Assembly (NCBI GenBank): GCA_016197405.1
Contig: JACPVR010000016.1
Coordinates: 1-64,000 of the forward strand
Length of the DNA stretch: 64,000 nucleotides
Direction: 5' to 3'
Source of the DNA: Mycobacterium sp.
GTDB taxonomy: Bacteria; Actinomycetota; Actinomycetes; Mycobacteriales; Mycobacteriaceae
In this document: positions 16,106 through 25,982 of the stretch, piece after piece
Layout: each line of letters opens with the position of its first letter
Numbering within the stretch: the first letter of the stretch is position 1
Made by a program: the position numbers and the translations under genes
Notes under the pieces: generated by a model
What the model was told of the DNA's origin: nothing
Databases searched by the model: none
The model's input: the letters and a program-made list of their open reading frames with translations, nothing else

Positions 16106-17878
16106 GTGCTGCGCAGTCACACCGCCGGGTCGTTGCGGGCCACCGATGCCGGTAAGACCGTGACGCTGGCGGGCTGGGTGGCGCGGCGCCGCGACCACGG
16201 TGGCGTCATCTTCATCGACCTGCGCGACTCCACCGGCGTGGCACAGGTGGTGTTCCGCGACGGTGAGGTTCTCGAGCGCGCCCACCGGCTGCGCGCCGAG
16301 TTCTGCGTCGCCGTCACCGGCGTCGTCGAGGTGCGGCCCGAGGGCAACGCCAACCCCGACATCCCCACCGGCGAGATCGAGATCAACACCACGTCGCTGA
16401 CGGTGCTGTCCGAGAGCGCGCCGCTGCCGTTCCAGCTCGACGAGGCCGCCGGTGAGGAAGCGCGGCTGAAGTACCGCTATCTGGACCTGCGCCGCGAAGG
16501 TGGCCCGGGCGACGCGATCCGGTTGCGCTCCAAGGTCAATGCCGCGGCGCGCTCGGTGCTCGCCGGCCACGACTTCGTCGAGATCGAAACGCCGACGCTG
16601 ACCCGCTCGACGCCCGAGGGCGCGCGCGACTTCCTGGTGCCCGCCCGGCTGCAGCCGGGCTCGTTCTACGCGTTGCCGCAGAGCCCGCAGCTTTTCAAGC
16701 AGCTGCTGATGGTGGCAGGCATGGAGCGCTACTACCAGATCGCGCGCTGCTACCGGGACGAGGATTTCCGCGCCGACCGCCAGCCGGAGTTCACCCAGCT
16801 GGACATGGAGATGAGTTTCGTCGACGCCGACGACGTCATCGCGGTGGCCGAGGAAGTCCTGCGGGCCGTGTGGTCCACGATCGGCTACGACCTGCCCACC
16901 CCGATCCCGCGGATGTGTTACGACGAGGCGATGGGCCGATTCGGCTCCGACAAGCCGGATCTGCGGTTCGCCGTCGAACTCGTCGAGTGCACCGAGTACT
17001 TCAAGGACACCCCGTTCCGGGTGTTCCAGGCTCCCTACGTCGGCGCTGTGGTGATGGCCGGCGGCGCCTCGCAGCCGCGCCGCACATTGGACGGCTGGCA
17101 GGAATTCGCCAAACAGCGCGGGCACAAGGGACTGGCCTACGTATTGATCGGTGAGGACGGAACGCTGGCCGGCCCTGTCGCCAAGAACCTGTCCGACGCC
17201 GAGCGCGACGGCCTGGCCGCTCATGTCGGCGCCAAGCCGGGCGACTGCGTGTTCTTCGCGGCCGGTACCCCCAAGGGCGCCCGTGCGCTGCTCGGTGCGA
17301 CGCGCATCGAGATCGCCAAGCGGCTCGACCTCATCGACCCGAATGCATGGGCCTTCACCTGGATCGTGAAATGGCCGCTGTTCGAGCCGGCCGACGACGC
17401 CACCGCGTCCGGCGACGTGGCGGTGGGTTCGGGGAACTGGACCGCGGTGCACCACGCGTTCACCGCCCCGATGCCCGAGTCGGAGGCCACCTTCGACACC
17501 GATCCGGGCTCGGCGCTGGCCAACGCCTACGACATCGTCTGCAACGGCAACGAGATCGGTGGCGGCTCGATCCGTATCCATCGCCGTGACATCCAGGAGC
17601 GGGTGTTCGCGATGATGGGCATCGATCACGCCGAGGCGCAGGACAAATTCGGATTCCTGTTGGACGCCTTCGCCTTCGGCGCGCCGCCGCACGGCGGTAT
17701 CGCGTTCGGCTGGGATCGCATCGTCGCGCTACTGGCCGGGGTGGATTCCATCCGTGAGGTCATCGCGTTCCCCAAGTCCGGTGGTGGCGTGGACCCGCTG
17801 ACCGACGCGCCTGCGCCGATCACCGCGCAGCAGCGCAAGGAATCGGGCATCGACGCCAAGCCCAAGGCGGCCGACTAG
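16106..17878 (+). CDS. aspS: Aspartate--tRNA ligase (probably Asp/Asn non-discriminating)
   Basis: A 590-residue class II aminoacyl-tRNA synthetase that charges tRNA-Asp. The order is an N-terminal OB-fold anticodon domain ([26 protein letters not shown]), the catalytic core beginning near [22 protein letters not shown], a bacterial GAD insertion, and motif 3 in [17 protein letters not shown]. The length equals that of other mycobacterial AspRS proteins, which are known to charge tRNA-Asn as well. GTG 16106 has GAGGAG six bases upstream. The upstream continuation to 15983 runs through the operator and was rejected. Confidence 0.96.
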   Translation: MLRSHTAGSLRATDAGKTVTLAGWVARRRDHGGVIFIDLRDSTGVAQVVFRDGEVLERAHRLRAEFCVAVTGVVEVRPEGNANPDIPTGEIEINTTSLTVLSESAPLPFQLDEAAGEEARLKYRYLDLRREGGPGDAIRLRSKVNAAARSVLAGHDFVEIETPTLTRSTPEGARDFLVPARLQPGSFYALPQSPQLFKQLLMVAGMERYYQIARCYRDEDFRADRQPEFTQLDMEMSFVDADDVIAVAEEVLRAVWSTIGYDLPTPIPRMCYDEAMGRFGSDKPDLRFAVELVECTEYFKDTPFRVFQAPYVGAVVMAGGASQPRRTLDGWQEFAKQRGHKGLAYVLIGEDGTLAGPVAKNLSDAERDGLAAHVGAKPGDCVFFAAGTPKGARALLGATRIEIAKRLDLIDPNAWAFTWIVKWPLFEPADDATASGDVAVGSGNWTAVHHAFTAPMPESEATFDTDPGSALANAYDIVCNGNEIGGGSIRIHRRDIQERVFAMMGIDHAEAQDKFGFLLDAFAFGAPPHGGIAFGWDRIVALLAGVDSIREVIAFPKSGGGVDPLTDAPAPITAQQRKESGIDAKPKAAD

Positions 17879-18798
17879 CCCAGACGTGGGCTCGGCGTGC
17901 CGGCGGTCACCAACTCGGCTGCGCAGGCGGCGAACTCGGTCAGCAGTGCGCCGGACTCGCCGGCGCGGCGGGCCAGTGCCACCTCGCTGGGCTCGACACC
18001 CCGCAGCGGCACCGTCGTCAGCTCCGGCTGCAGATCGGGAACCCGGCTGTCTGCCGGAACGATGAGCACCGCCCCGCTGTCGGCGATGAAGTCGAACATC
18101 TCGGCCGCGTCGTCGAGCACGGGGCCATCGGGTACCGTCCACCCCCGCAGCGGATCGATGCGCCAGTAGCTGTCCCACACCGGGTCGCTCACCCGGGGCA
18201 TGACCTCGCCCTCGAGATCGCACAGTTCGACGAACTCCCGCCCGGCCAGCCGGTGTCGACGGGACACCAGCAATGCCCTGGGCTCGCGGTAGAGGACGGT
18301 GACGTCGACGCCGTCACGGGGGATGGGCAGCCGGGTCACCGCCACGTCGACCAGGTGGTCGAGCAGCGCGGGGTGGGCGCCGTTCCATGCGAGATGTCGG
18401 ACGGTGACCTCGGCGTCGGGGTGGCGACGGCGCAGTTCCCGCACCGCGGCGCCGACCACCAGATTGGTGGTGTAACCGATGGTGATCCGGCGCGGCACGG
18501 CGGCGGCGCGGGTGTGCGCGGCGGCCCGTGTTGCCGCGGCGAGCATCTCCTCGGCATGGATCAGGAACGTCCGACCCGCCTCGGTGAGAAGGCTGCCGCG
18601 CGGCGTCCGCTCCAAGAGTGCGGTGCCGAGCTGACTTTCGAGTCCCCGGATCTGCCTGCTGAGCGACGGTTGGGTGATGTGCAGCGCGTTGGCGGCCCGG
18701 CCGAAGTGACCGGCTTCGGCGACGGCCACGAAGTAGCGCACCACGCGTAGGTCGAAATCGACGGGAAGCGGGTCGACACCGGACCCAGCGGCGGACAT
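17875..18798 (-). CDS. LysR-family transcriptional regulator
   Basis: 307 residues. The N-terminal winged helix is clear ([50 protein letters not shown]), followed by a periplasmic-binding-like effector domain from about residue 105. ATG 18798 lies six bases after TAGGCT on the minus strand. It is divergent from the F420-type oxidoreductase gene, the usual LysR target arrangement. The final four bases overlap the end of aspS in convergent orientation. Confidence 0.88.
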   Translation of the reverse strand: MSAAGSGVDPLPVDFDLRVVRYFVAVAEAGHFGRAANALHITQPSLSRQIRGLESQLGTALLERTPRGSLLTEAGRTFLIHAEEMLAAATRAAAHTRAAAVPRRITIGYTTNLVVGAAVRELRRRHPDAEVTVRHLAWNGAHPALLDHLVDVAVTRLPIPRDGVDVTVLYREPRALLVSRRHRLAGREFVELCDLEGEVMPRVSDPVWDSYWRIDPLRGWTVPDGPVLDDAAEMFDFIADSGAVLIVPADSRVPDLQPELTTVPLRGVEPSEVALARRAGESGALLTEFAACAAELVTAGTPSPRLG

Positions 18799-18804
18799 TG
18801 ACGC

Positions 18805-18810
18805 AGCCTA
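18805..18810 (-). promoter_or_regulatory. -10 hexamer TAGGCT for the LysR gene
   Basis: On the minus strand TAGGCT ends six bases before ATG 18798 and no ribosome binding site is present, so a leaderless transcript is expected. Confidence 0.5.
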
Positions 18811-18899
18811 GCCGTTGACGTGCGGTCATGCCCGCAGGGCATGCGCCGATGCGCAATGGGCGTTGGACGGGGCGGGCACCGTGGCGGCACGGTGGACCC

Positions 18900-19847
18900 A
18901 TGACCACCGGAGTTTTGCTGACCCCCGACCGTTCGGCTCCGCACGTCGTGGACGACGCCGTCGAGCAGGCGTCGCTGGCCTTCGACGCGGGGGTGCAGCA
19001 GGTGTGGCTGGGCCAGCAGCTCGATCTCGATGCGATCGCGCTGGCAGGCCTGATCGGCGCGGCCATCCCCGGTCTCGCCGTCGGGACGTCGGTGGTGCCG
19101 ATCAACCCGCGTCACCCGCTGATCGTGGCGGCGGCCGCGCAGACCGCCCAGTCGGCCAGCCACGGCCGCTTCAGCCTGGGGCTCGGGCTGGGTGTCGCCA
19201 TGCTCGAGCAATTGGCCTTCGCCATCCCGACCGATCATGCGGCCCAACGACTTCGGGAGTACCTCACGGTGCTTCGCGCCGTCCGGGACACCGGAACGGT
19301 GGACTTCCACGGCACTCATCTGACGGCCGTCGACCCGCACGTCATGCCCGTGGCGTTGCCGTCGGCGCGGCCCTACCCGCTTTACGTGGCCGCGATGGGA
19401 CCGCAGACGCTGCGGGTGACCGGCGAACTGGCCGACGGGACCCTGCCGTACGCGGGACCACGCACCCTCGGGGAGTTCATCGTCCCCACCATCGCCAAGG
19501 CCGCCGCGGACGCGGGCCGCCCCGCGCCCCGGGTGTTCGGTCTGGTGAGCGTCGCGGTCACCGAGGACGACGAGGGCGCGGCCGCCGCCCGCGCCGTGGC
19601 GACCCAGAGCATGGCCATGTACGACCAGGTGCCCTCCTATCAGCGCATCAATGCACGGGAAGGCGTGGACAGCGTCGTCGATCTGGCGTTGATCGGCACC
19701 GCCGACCACGTCGCCGACGGATTACGGCGCTACCTCGACGCCGGCGCCACCGACCTGCTGCTGATGCCGATCCAGACGGGTCGCGGCCCGCTGCATCGGG
19801 TCTGCCAAGTGGCTGCCGGAATAGCGACGGTCGGTGCAGACTTGTGA
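18900..19847 (+). CDS. LLM-class F420-dependent oxidoreductase (luciferase-like)
   Basis: 315 residues with the luciferase-like TIM barrel. Typical blocks are VEQASLAFDAGVQQVWLGQQLDLDAIALA, GTSVVPINPRHPLIVAAAAQTAQ, GRFSLGLGLG and LYVAAMGPQTLRVTGELADGTLPYAGPRTL, the usual wording of actinobacterial F420-dependent enzymes. Flavin dependence is possible. The substrate is unknown. ATG 18900 (MTTGVLLTPD) was chosen since the upstream part of the frame is not family-like. Its stop overlaps a possible GTG start of the next gene, suggesting coupled expression. Confidence 0.82.
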   Translation: MTTGVLLTPDRSAPHVVDDAVEQASLAFDAGVQQVWLGQQLDLDAIALAGLIGAAIPGLAVGTSVVPINPRHPLIVAAAAQTAQSASHGRFSLGLGLGVAMLEQLAFAIPTDHAAQRLREYLTVLRAVRDTGTVDFHGTHLTAVDPHVMPVALPSARPYPLYVAAMGPQTLRVTGELADGTLPYAGPRTLGEFIVPTIAKAAADAGRPAPRVFGLVSVAVTEDDEGAAAARAVATQSMAMYDQVPSYQRINAREGVDSVVDLALIGTADHVADGLRRYLDAGATDLLLMPIQTGRGPLHRVCQVAAGIATVGADL

Positions 19848-19852
19848 CCACC

Positions 19853-20302
19853 ATGACAGATATCGACAAGAACAAGCTCGTTGCCGACACCGCGGCCCTC
19901 GACGAGTTCAACCGCAATATCGTCGAGGAATTCCGGGCCAACGGCGGCAAGGTCGGCGGCCCCTTCGAGGGCGGCAATCTGCTTCTGCTGCACACCACCG
20001 GAGCCAAGACCGGTAAGAGCAGGCTGTCGCCGCTGGCCTATCTGACGGTGGACGACAAGATGATCATCGTCGGCTCCTACGCCGGCGCGCCCAAGGACCC
20101 GGCATGGGTGCACAACCTGCGGGCCAACCCGCGGGCCCGCATCGAGGTCGGCACCGAGGCCTACGACGTCGATGTGCGTGAGCTACCCGACGACGAGCGT
20201 GATGCGACCTACCCCAAGGTGATCGAGCACGCGCCGGTGTTCGCCGAGTACCAGGCCAACACCAGTCGCGCCATCCCGCTGTTCGAACTGACCCGGGCCT
20301 GA
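19853..20302 (+). CDS. Nitroreductase-family deazaflavin-dependent oxidoreductase (Ddn-like)
   Basis: 149 residues of the split-barrel F420-binding family that includes Ddn. The core LLLHTTGAKTGKSRLSPLAYLTVDDKMIIVGSYAGAPKDPAWVHNLRANPRARIEVG is diagnostic, with the TTGAKTGK loop that contacts the deazaflavin. It likely reduces quinone-like or other small substrates with F420H2. ATG 19853 was used; GTG 19844, which overlaps the preceding stop, would add three residues. It is adjacent to another F420-type gene, so the two may serve one pathway. Confidence 0.86.
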   Translation: MTDIDKNKLVADTAALDEFNRNIVEEFRANGGKVGGPFEGGNLLLLHTTGAKTGKSRLSPLAYLTVDDKMIIVGSYAGAPKDPAWVHNLRANPRARIEVGTEAYDVDVRELPDDERDATYPKVIEHAPVFAEYQANTSRAIPLFELTRA

Positions 20303-20307
20303 GCCGC

Positions 20308-20356
20308 GATTTCGGCGCGGTTTCGTGCGCACAGCGCCGCAAACCGCGCCGAGATC
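20308..20356. repeat. REP-like palindrome / bidirectional terminator
   Basis: The arms TCGGCGCGGTTT (20312-20323) and AAACCGCGCCGA (20341-20352) are perfectly complementary; with flanks, 15 of 16 positions pair. It fills the gap between two convergent genes. The first 16 bases (GCGATTTCGGCGCGGT) recur at 44904-44919 in a second palindrome, which suggests a dispersed repeat family. A terminator role is possible but there is no U-tract. Confidence 0.6.
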
Positions 20357-20358
20357 AC

Positions 20359-21543
20359 TCAGAGGCGTTCGATGATGGTGGCGTTGGCCATCCCGCCGCC
20401 CTCACACATGGTCTGCAGGCCGAAGCGTGCGTCGCGCTGCTCGAGCGCGTTGACCAGCGTCGTCATGATGCGGGCTCCGCTGGCGCCCAACGGGTGCCCG
20501 ATGGCGATGGCTCCGCCGTTGACGTTGGTGCGGGCCAGGTCGGCACCGGTCTCCTTCGCCCAGCTCAGTACGACGGGCGCGAATGCCTCGTTGACCTCGA
20601 AGAGGTCGATATCGGACAGCGACAGCCCGGCGCGGGCCAGCACCTTCTCGGTGGCGGGGATGACACCGGTCAGCATGTAGAGCGGATCGGAGCCCACCAC
20701 CGTGGTGGTGTGGATACGTGCCAGCGGCCGCAATCCGAGCTCGCGCGCGGCCTTACCGCTGGTGATCATCACCGCGGCGCTGCCGTCGGAAAGCGGTGAG
20801 CTGTTACCTGGGGTGATGGACCAGTCGATCTGCGGGAAACGCGCGCCGATCGCCTCGTTGTAGAACGCGGGACGCAGTCCGGCCAGGGTGGCGACGGTGG
20901 TGCCGGGCCGGATGATCTCGTCGGCGCTCAGTCCGGCGATGGGAGCCAGCTCGTTGTCGAACAGCCCGTCCTTGGCGGCGCGCGCGGCCTTCTCATGGCT
21001 GGATGCCGAGAATTCGTCCAGCTCGGTACGTGACAGACCCCACTTGGCGGCGATCAGCTCGGCGCTGATGCCTTGGGCCACAAGGCCTTCGGGGTAGCGC
21101 TGCGCCATGCCGACGCCGAACGGGTTGCTGCCGGGCAGCACCGAGGATCCCATCGGCACCCGGCTCATCGATTCGACGCCCGCGGCGATGACGATGTCGT
21201 AGGCGCCGGCCCGAACACCTTGGGCGGCAAAGCTGATGGCCTGCTGGCTGCTGCCGCACTGCCGGTCGACCGTGGTACCGGGCACGCTCTCGGGGAAACC
21301 GGCGCCCAGCAGCGCGTTGCGCGCGATGTTGACGGCCTGGTCGCCGACCTGGGTGACGGCACCGGCGATCACATCGTCGACCCGGACCGGGTCGACACCG
21401 GTGCGTTCGACGAGTTCGCGCAAACTGTGTGCCAGCAGATCCGCGGGTAGGACATCGTGCAGTGCGCCGTTGGCCTTACCCTTGCCGACGGGGGTTCGTA
21501 CTGCGCCGACGATGACGGCATCTGAATCTGAGTATCCGGACAT
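20359..21543 (-). CDS. Acetyl-CoA C-acyltransferase (thiolase)
   Basis: A 394-residue type-II thiolase that catalyses thiolytic cleavage of 3-ketoacyl-CoA or the reverse condensation. The active-site residues are visible: Cys96 in DRQCGSSQQA, His350 in IGHPLGASG and Cys380 in MCEGGGMANA. The length is typical. It is divergent from an HxlR regulator 88 bases away, a likely controller. It could be a beta-oxidation FadA-type enzyme or an acetyl-CoA acetyltransferase; sequence alone does not decide. Confidence 0.9.
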   Translation of the reverse strand: MSGYSDSDAVIVGAVRTPVGKGKANGALHDVLPADLLAHSLRELVERTGVDPVRVDDVIAGAVTQVGDQAVNIARNALLGAGFPESVPGTTVDRQCGSSQQAISFAAQGVRAGAYDIVIAAGVESMSRVPMGSSVLPGSNPFGVGMAQRYPEGLVAQGISAELIAAKWGLSRTELDEFSASSHEKAARAAKDGLFDNELAPIAGLSADEIIRPGTTVATLAGLRPAFYNEAIGARFPQIDWSITPGNSSPLSDGSAAVMITSGKAARELGLRPLARIHTTTVVGSDPLYMLTGVIPATEKVLARAGLSLSDIDLFEVNEAFAPVVLSWAKETGADLARTNVNGGAIAIGHPLGASGARIMTTLVNALEQRDARFGLQTMCEGGGMANATIIERL

Positions 21544-21631
21544 GGCGTGCCTCCGCTGAGTATTTCAAACTATACCTAGATGTTGTATCACCTGGGTACA
21601 GTGGTAACAACCCAGAAGTTGAGGTGATTCC

Positions 21632-22087
21632 GTGGCAGTCCTGCAGGGCGCACTCGCCGACCGCGACAGCTGGTCGGCGGTCGGCAACTGCCCGATAGAG
21701 CAATCGATGGCCCTGGTCGGGACCAAATCGGCGATGCTGATCATGCGGGAGGCCTACTACGGCACCACCCGCTTCGACGATTTCGCCCGTCGCGTCGGCA
21801 TCACCAAGGCCGCCACCTCGGCGCGGCTGTCCGAACTCGTCACCGCGGGGCTGCTGACCAAACGGCCCTACCGCGAACCCGGCCAGCGGGCCCGCGACGA
21901 ATACGTCCTGACCGATGCCGGCCTCGATTTCATGCCCGTGGTGTGGGCGATGTTCGAGTGGGGTCGCAAACACCTCGGCGACACCGGGCTGCGGCTCAGT
22001 CATTACAACTGCGGCGCCCCCGCGACCGTGGAAGTGCGCTGTGAAAACGGACATCACGTTACAAACGCCGAGCTTGCCGTATCCTGA
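21632..22087 (+). CDS. HxlR-family winged-helix regulator
   Basis: 151 residues. The N-terminal pattern CPIEQSMALVGTKSAMLIMREAYYGTTRFDDFARRVGITKAATSARLSELVTAGLLTKRPYREPGQRARDEYVLTDAG is the HxlR winged helix. The conserved early cysteine can be a redox sensor in this family. The C-terminus (YNCGAPATVEVRCENGH) adds two cysteines that may bind metal. GTG 21632 is preceded by GAGGTG. It is divergent from the thiolase gene, its probable target. Confidence 0.87.
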   Translation: MAVLQGALADRDSWSAVGNCPIEQSMALVGTKSAMLIMREAYYGTTRFDDFARRVGITKAATSARLSELVTAGLLTKRPYREPGQRARDEYVLTDAGLDFMPVVWAMFEWGRKHLGDTGLRLSHYNCGAPATVEVRCENGHHVTNAELAVS

Positions 22088-22122
22088 CGCGCCAGGGGGG
22101 TCGACAATGAGGGCGCGCTGGG

Positions 22123-23466
22123 ATGCTCGAATCTGCTGACAACACCCTGGCCTACATGGACCAGGGGTCGTATCTGGCGCTGCGGGCACTGGGCCGCGGA
22201 CCGGTCATCCAATACACCTGGATCTACGAACGCGGTGTCGACCTGGACGGACTGCGACGGTTCCACCGCAACCTCTCAGGCGGTTTGCTGGGCCGGGTGC
22301 TGGAGACCTCGTCGATCCCGTGCGGGCGACACCGCTGGGTCGCCTGGCCCGGATCCGGGGAGCTCGACGTCGCGGACGTCGAAATCCGCCGCGAAAAGGT
22401 CTGGGACTGGGTCGAACAGCGGGCGAACACCCCCGTCGACCCCGAGTTCGGCCCGCCCTGGCATCTGGGCGTGCAACCGTTCGTCGGCGGGGGAGCCGCG
22501 GTCAACCTCGTGGTGTCGCACACCGTTGCCGACGCCGCCGCGTTGATCCTGTCGATCAACGATGCGGTGCTGGGGACCGGACGCTATCTGAACTATCCGC
22601 CGCCGCGCTCGCGCCCACTGCGTGCGGCACTGCTGCAGGACACCCGCACCGCGATCCGGTCACTGGGCGCGATCCCCGCCGCGGTGGCCGGCGCCGCGAG
22701 GACCGCCCGGCTGCAAGCCGCCGACCTGACCGATTCGGCGCGCTCGGCCGCCGCGGTGCGCACGTCGGAGTGTCGGCAACCGGTCGTCGTCCCGACGGTT
22801 TCGGTGGCCATCGAGCTCGCGGAGTGGAACGCGCGCGCAAAGGCGCTCAACGGCACCAGCAATGTGCTGCTGGCCGGGGTGGCCACCCGGATCGGCGCCA
22901 TCACCGGACGCGTCGACGACAACGGTATGGCCATGCTGTCCCTGCCCGTCAGCGAACGCACCGAAGGCGACACCCGCGGTAACGCCCTCAACACCATCAC
23001 CGTCATCGCCGATCCGCAGCGGGCTCTGACGGACCTGGGGGAGATCCGCCGGGGTATCAAGACCGAACTCACCCGCCTGGGCGCGAACCGGGAGTGGATG
23101 CTGGCACCGCTGGCACTGACACCGTTCACCCCCAAGTTCCTGCTGAAGCGGCTGGAGAAGCTGGTGCTCAAGGTCGGTAAACCGATCGGCTCGTCGAACA
23201 CCGGTGACATGCCCGAGGCGGTGAACCGGCCCGACGGCACCGACGCCGACTTCTTCACCTCCCGGCTGGTCGAGCCGGGAATCACCGCGGCCGATTTCGA
23301 CCGGATCGGCGGCCGGATGATGCTCGCATCGGGCAATCTGCACGGCAAGGTGTGCATGTCGGTGGTGGCCTGGGAACCCGGAGCGGTCAACACCAAAGCG
23401 GCCCTTATGGATTCGGTGAAACGTGCACTCGACGACTACGGGTTGGCGCCGACAGTGATGGAATAG
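22123..23466 (+). CDS. Condensation/WS-DGAT-like acyltransferase paralogue 1
   Basis: 447 residues. The N-terminal half ends with VVSHTVADAAAL, in which His133 and Asp137 form the HxxxD motif of the CoA-dependent acyltransferase superfamily (condensation domains, Pap acyltransferases, wax synthases). The C-terminal half contains PKFLLKRLEKLVLKVG and SNTGDMPEAVNRPDGTDAD; SNTG resembles the second structural motif of Pap-type enzymes. It is a clear paralogue of the product at 24571-25911, aligning without gaps around the motifs. It starts 35 bases after the HxlR gene and is followed within four bases by a DUF389 gene. The acyl donor and acceptor are unknown. Confidence 0.72.
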   Translation: MLESADNTLAYMDQGSYLALRALGRGPVIQYTWIYERGVDLDGLRRFHRNLSGGLLGRVLETSSIPCGRHRWVAWPGSGELDVADVEIRREKVWDWVEQRANTPVDPEFGPPWHLGVQPFVGGGAAVNLVVSHTVADAAALILSINDAVLGTGRYLNYPPPRSRPLRAALLQDTRTAIRSLGAIPAAVAGAARTARLQAADLTDSARSAAAVRTSECRQPVVVPTVSVAIELAEWNARAKALNGTSNVLLAGVATRIGAITGRVDDNGMAMLSLPVSERTEGDTRGNALNTITVIADPQRALTDLGEIRRGIKTELTRLGANREWMLAPLALTPFTPKFLLKRLEKLVLKVGKPIGSSNTGDMPEAVNRPDGTDADFFTSRLVEPGITAADFDRIGGRMMLASGNLHGKVCMSVVAWEPGAVNTKAALMDSVKRALDDYGLAPTVME

Positions 23467-23470
23467 CCGG

Positions 23471-24400
23471 GTGCTGCACTTGCGTGTGATCGTGCCCGCC
23501 GAACTGCGGGACCCGGTACTCGAGGTGCTTCGCGGTGATGTCGGGGTGGCCAATATCGCCTTGTACCCCGGCGCCGCACTCGAACCCGCCGGTGACGAGA
23601 TCACCGCCGATATCGCACGCGAATGCGCCAACGCGCTGATCCGCGAACTCAAGGCCCTCGACGTCGCGCACGTCGGCGCCATCACCCTGACACCGCTGGA
23701 CACCGTGCTGTCCAGCCGCGCGCACAAAGCCGAGCAGGACGCCGAAGGCGACCCCGCGGACGCCGTCATCTGGGACGAACTGATCGCCCGGACCCGGGAG
23801 GACTCGTCGCTGTCGGTGACATTCCTGGTGTTCCTCACCATCGCCTGCCTGATCGCGGCGATCGGCGTGGTCACCGACTCCACCGTCACCGTCGTGGGCG
23901 GGATGGTGCTGGGCCCGGAATTCGGCCCGCTGGCCGCACTGTCGGTGGCGATCGTGCAACGCCGCGCGAAGCTCGCCCGGACCGCCGGGCTGGCACTGCT
24001 GATCGGGTTCCCGCTCGCGATCGGGGTGACCGCGGTGGGTGCGCTGGCCGGCGAGCTCGCCGGCTGGCTGACACTGGACGATATCCGCAACGTCGAAGCC
24101 GTCGACTTCATCTTCCAGGTCGGCCCGGCCTCCTTCGTGGTGGCGCTGCTGGCAGGCGCAGCCGGAATGCTCGCGCTGGTGTCGTCAAAATCGGCGGCCC
24201 TGGTCGGCGTCTTCATCTCCGTCACGACGGTGCCCGCCGCCGGTTTCGCCGCGGTCGCGGCCGTGGTGGGTGACTGGGACGTCGCGGCGAAGTCGGCGAC
24301 GCAGCTGGCGGTCAACCTGATCGGCATCGTCATCGCCGGTGTGGCGGTGCTGGTACTGCGGCCACCGGCGGGTCTGATTCCGCGCTCGGTCCAGAACTGA
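23471..24400 (+). CDS. DUF389-family membrane protein
   Basis: A 309-residue protein. A soluble N-terminal domain (about 1-110, LHLRVIVPAELRDPVLEVLRGDVGVANIALYPGAALEPAGDEI) is followed by six or so hydrophobic helices, with conserved VVGGMVLGPEFGPLAALSVAIVQRR and PAAGFAAVAAVVGDW. This is the actinobacterial form of the DUF389 (TIGR00341-like) family. Function is unknown. The gene lies between two acyltransferase paralogues, so a role in exporting or handling their product is possible, but that is inference. The start GTG 23471 is four bases after the preceding stop. Confidence 0.82.
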   Translation: MLHLRVIVPAELRDPVLEVLRGDVGVANIALYPGAALEPAGDEITADIARECANALIRELKALDVAHVGAITLTPLDTVLSSRAHKAEQDAEGDPADAVIWDELIARTREDSSLSVTFLVFLTIACLIAAIGVVTDSTVTVVGGMVLGPEFGPLAALSVAIVQRRAKLARTAGLALLIGFPLAIGVTAVGALAGELAGWLTLDDIRNVEAVDFIFQVGPASFVVALLAGAAGMLALVSSKSAALVGVFISVTTVPAAGFAAVAAVVGDWDVAAKSATQLAVNLIGIVIAGVAVLVLRPPAGLIPRSVQN

Positions 24401-24570
24401 CCCACAGCCGCCACTGTGCCTGCGCATAGCTTGCGCGGGTATCTTGAACTCGGGGGTCAGCCGGCGCGTCAGGTCAGCGGTTCGGCCATTTCTGCGTTGG
24501 CGGGTCGCAAGTTATCGCTGAGAATGTCTGCGGTCAAGACACGGCCGCAGGCGGAAATGAGACCGCCGGA
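24401..24570. other. Intergenic region before acyltransferase paralogue 2
   Basis: These 170 bases probably contain a promoter for the 24571 gene. No clear -10/-35 pair, operator or small gene was recognised. Confidence 0.3.
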
Positions 24571-25911
24571 ATGACCGCCTCTGTCGACAACACGCTGGCC
24601 TATATGGACCAGGGTTCGTTCCTGGGCCTGCGGGCACTGCAGCGGGGTCCCGTCATCCAATACACCTGGATCTACGAGCGCGCCGTCGACATCGACGGGC
24701 TGCGCCGGTTCCAGCGCAACCTCGAACACACCCTGCTCGGCCGGCTCATCGAACGCTCGCCGCTGCCGTTCGGCAGGCACCGGTGGGTTGCGGCGGGGCC
24801 ACCCGAACCCATCGACATCTCGGTGATCGACCGCCGCCGCGACGAGATCGGTGAATGGGCCGACGAGCGCTCGCAGATCCCCACCGACCCCGAGGACGGA
24901 CCGCCCTGGCATCTGGGTGTGCAACCGCTGCGCGACGGCGGTGCCGCCGTCACCCTGGTCGTCTCGCACAGCATCGTCGACGCCGCGGCGCTGACCATGT
25001 CGATCGCCGCCGCCGTCGAGGGCAGAGCGCTGGGCCCGGGCTACCCGCCGCGGCGGCACCGGCCCTACCGGCAGGCGCTGGCCGACGACCTGCGCACCAC
25101 GATCCGCTCGGCCGCCGCGGTGCCGTCCGCGGTCGCCGGCTCGGTGCGCACGGCGCGCGAGCAGAAGCAGGATCTGTCCGAGTCGGTGAAATCCTCGGCC
25201 CCCGCACTGGCCGGCCATTCGCACCGGCCCGTCGTCATACCCGCGGCGACGGCCTATATCGCCTACTCCGACTGGCAGCGGGTGTCAGCCGAGCTGGGCG
25301 GCACCCCCAACGCACTGTTCGCGGGCCTGGCGGCACGGCTGGGCCGGGCGCTGGGCCGCATCGACGCAGACGGCATGGCGATGCTCACCTTCCCGGTCAG
25401 CGAACGCACCGAGGACGACACCCGCGCCAACGCCCTGACGGCGGTGACCGTCAAGGCCGACCCGGACACGGTGACCACCGACCTGAGCGTCGTGCGCGGC
25501 GATCTCAAGGCGGCGCTGGCCGATCTGGCGCAGACCCGCGAAGACCTGCTGGCCCCGCTACCGCTGACCCCGTTCACCCCCAAATTCCTGGTCCGTCGCC
25601 TGGAGCGGATGGTCATGCAGGTCGGCAGACCCATCGGCTGTTCGAACACCGGTGACATGCCCGAGGCGGTGAACCGGCCCGACGGCACCGACGCCGATTA
25701 CTTCTCCGCGCGTCAAGTCGAACGCGGTGTGAGCCTCTCGGCCCTGGAACGCATGGAGGGTTGTCTGCTGCTGGGCTGGGCGCACGCGGGGGACAAGGTT
25801 TCGGTCACCTTCGGTTCCTGGCAGCCCGGCGGCGTCAATACCAAAGCCGCCCTGCGCGAATCGGTGACGCGCGTGCTGAGCGACTTCGGCTTGTCCGGAA
25901 CGGTCGAATAA
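24571..25911 (+). CDS. Condensation/WS-DGAT-like acyltransferase paralogue 2
   Basis: 446 residues, a close paralogue of the product at 22123-23466. It begins with the shared DNTLAYMDQGS and has VVSHSIVDAAAL with His133 and Asp137 (HxxxD). The block GCSNTGDMPEAVNRPDGTDAD is shared with the other copy. The central linker is more diverged, as in paralogues with different substrates. It lies 71 bases upstream of the transglutaminase-ATP-grasp operon on the same strand. Confidence 0.72.
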   Translation: MTASVDNTLAYMDQGSFLGLRALQRGPVIQYTWIYERAVDIDGLRRFQRNLEHTLLGRLIERSPLPFGRHRWVAAGPPEPIDISVIDRRRDEIGEWADERSQIPTDPEDGPPWHLGVQPLRDGGAAVTLVVSHSIVDAAALTMSIAAAVEGRALGPGYPPRRHRPYRQALADDLRTTIRSAAAVPSAVAGSVRTAREQKQDLSESVKSSAPALAGHSHRPVVIPAATAYIAYSDWQRVSAELGGTPNALFAGLAARLGRALGRIDADGMAMLTFPVSERTEDDTRANALTAVTVKADPDTVTTDLSVVRGDLKAALADLAQTREDLLAPLPLTPFTPKFLVRRLERMVMQVGRPIGCSNTGDMPEAVNRPDGTDADYFSARQVERGVSLSALERMEGCLLLGWAHAGDKVSVTFGSWQPGGVNTKAALRESVTRVLSDFGLSGTVE

Positions 25912-25982
25912 CCACCTGTTGAGGACGTGACGCGTGCGACGCGCGATGCGCGCCCGTCCCGCGTGTGATGGGATCAACGGTT

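Noticed and set aside
16088..17692. A 534-codon minus-strand frame opposite aspS
   Set aside because: Same reason: the plus strand encodes an intact AspRS.
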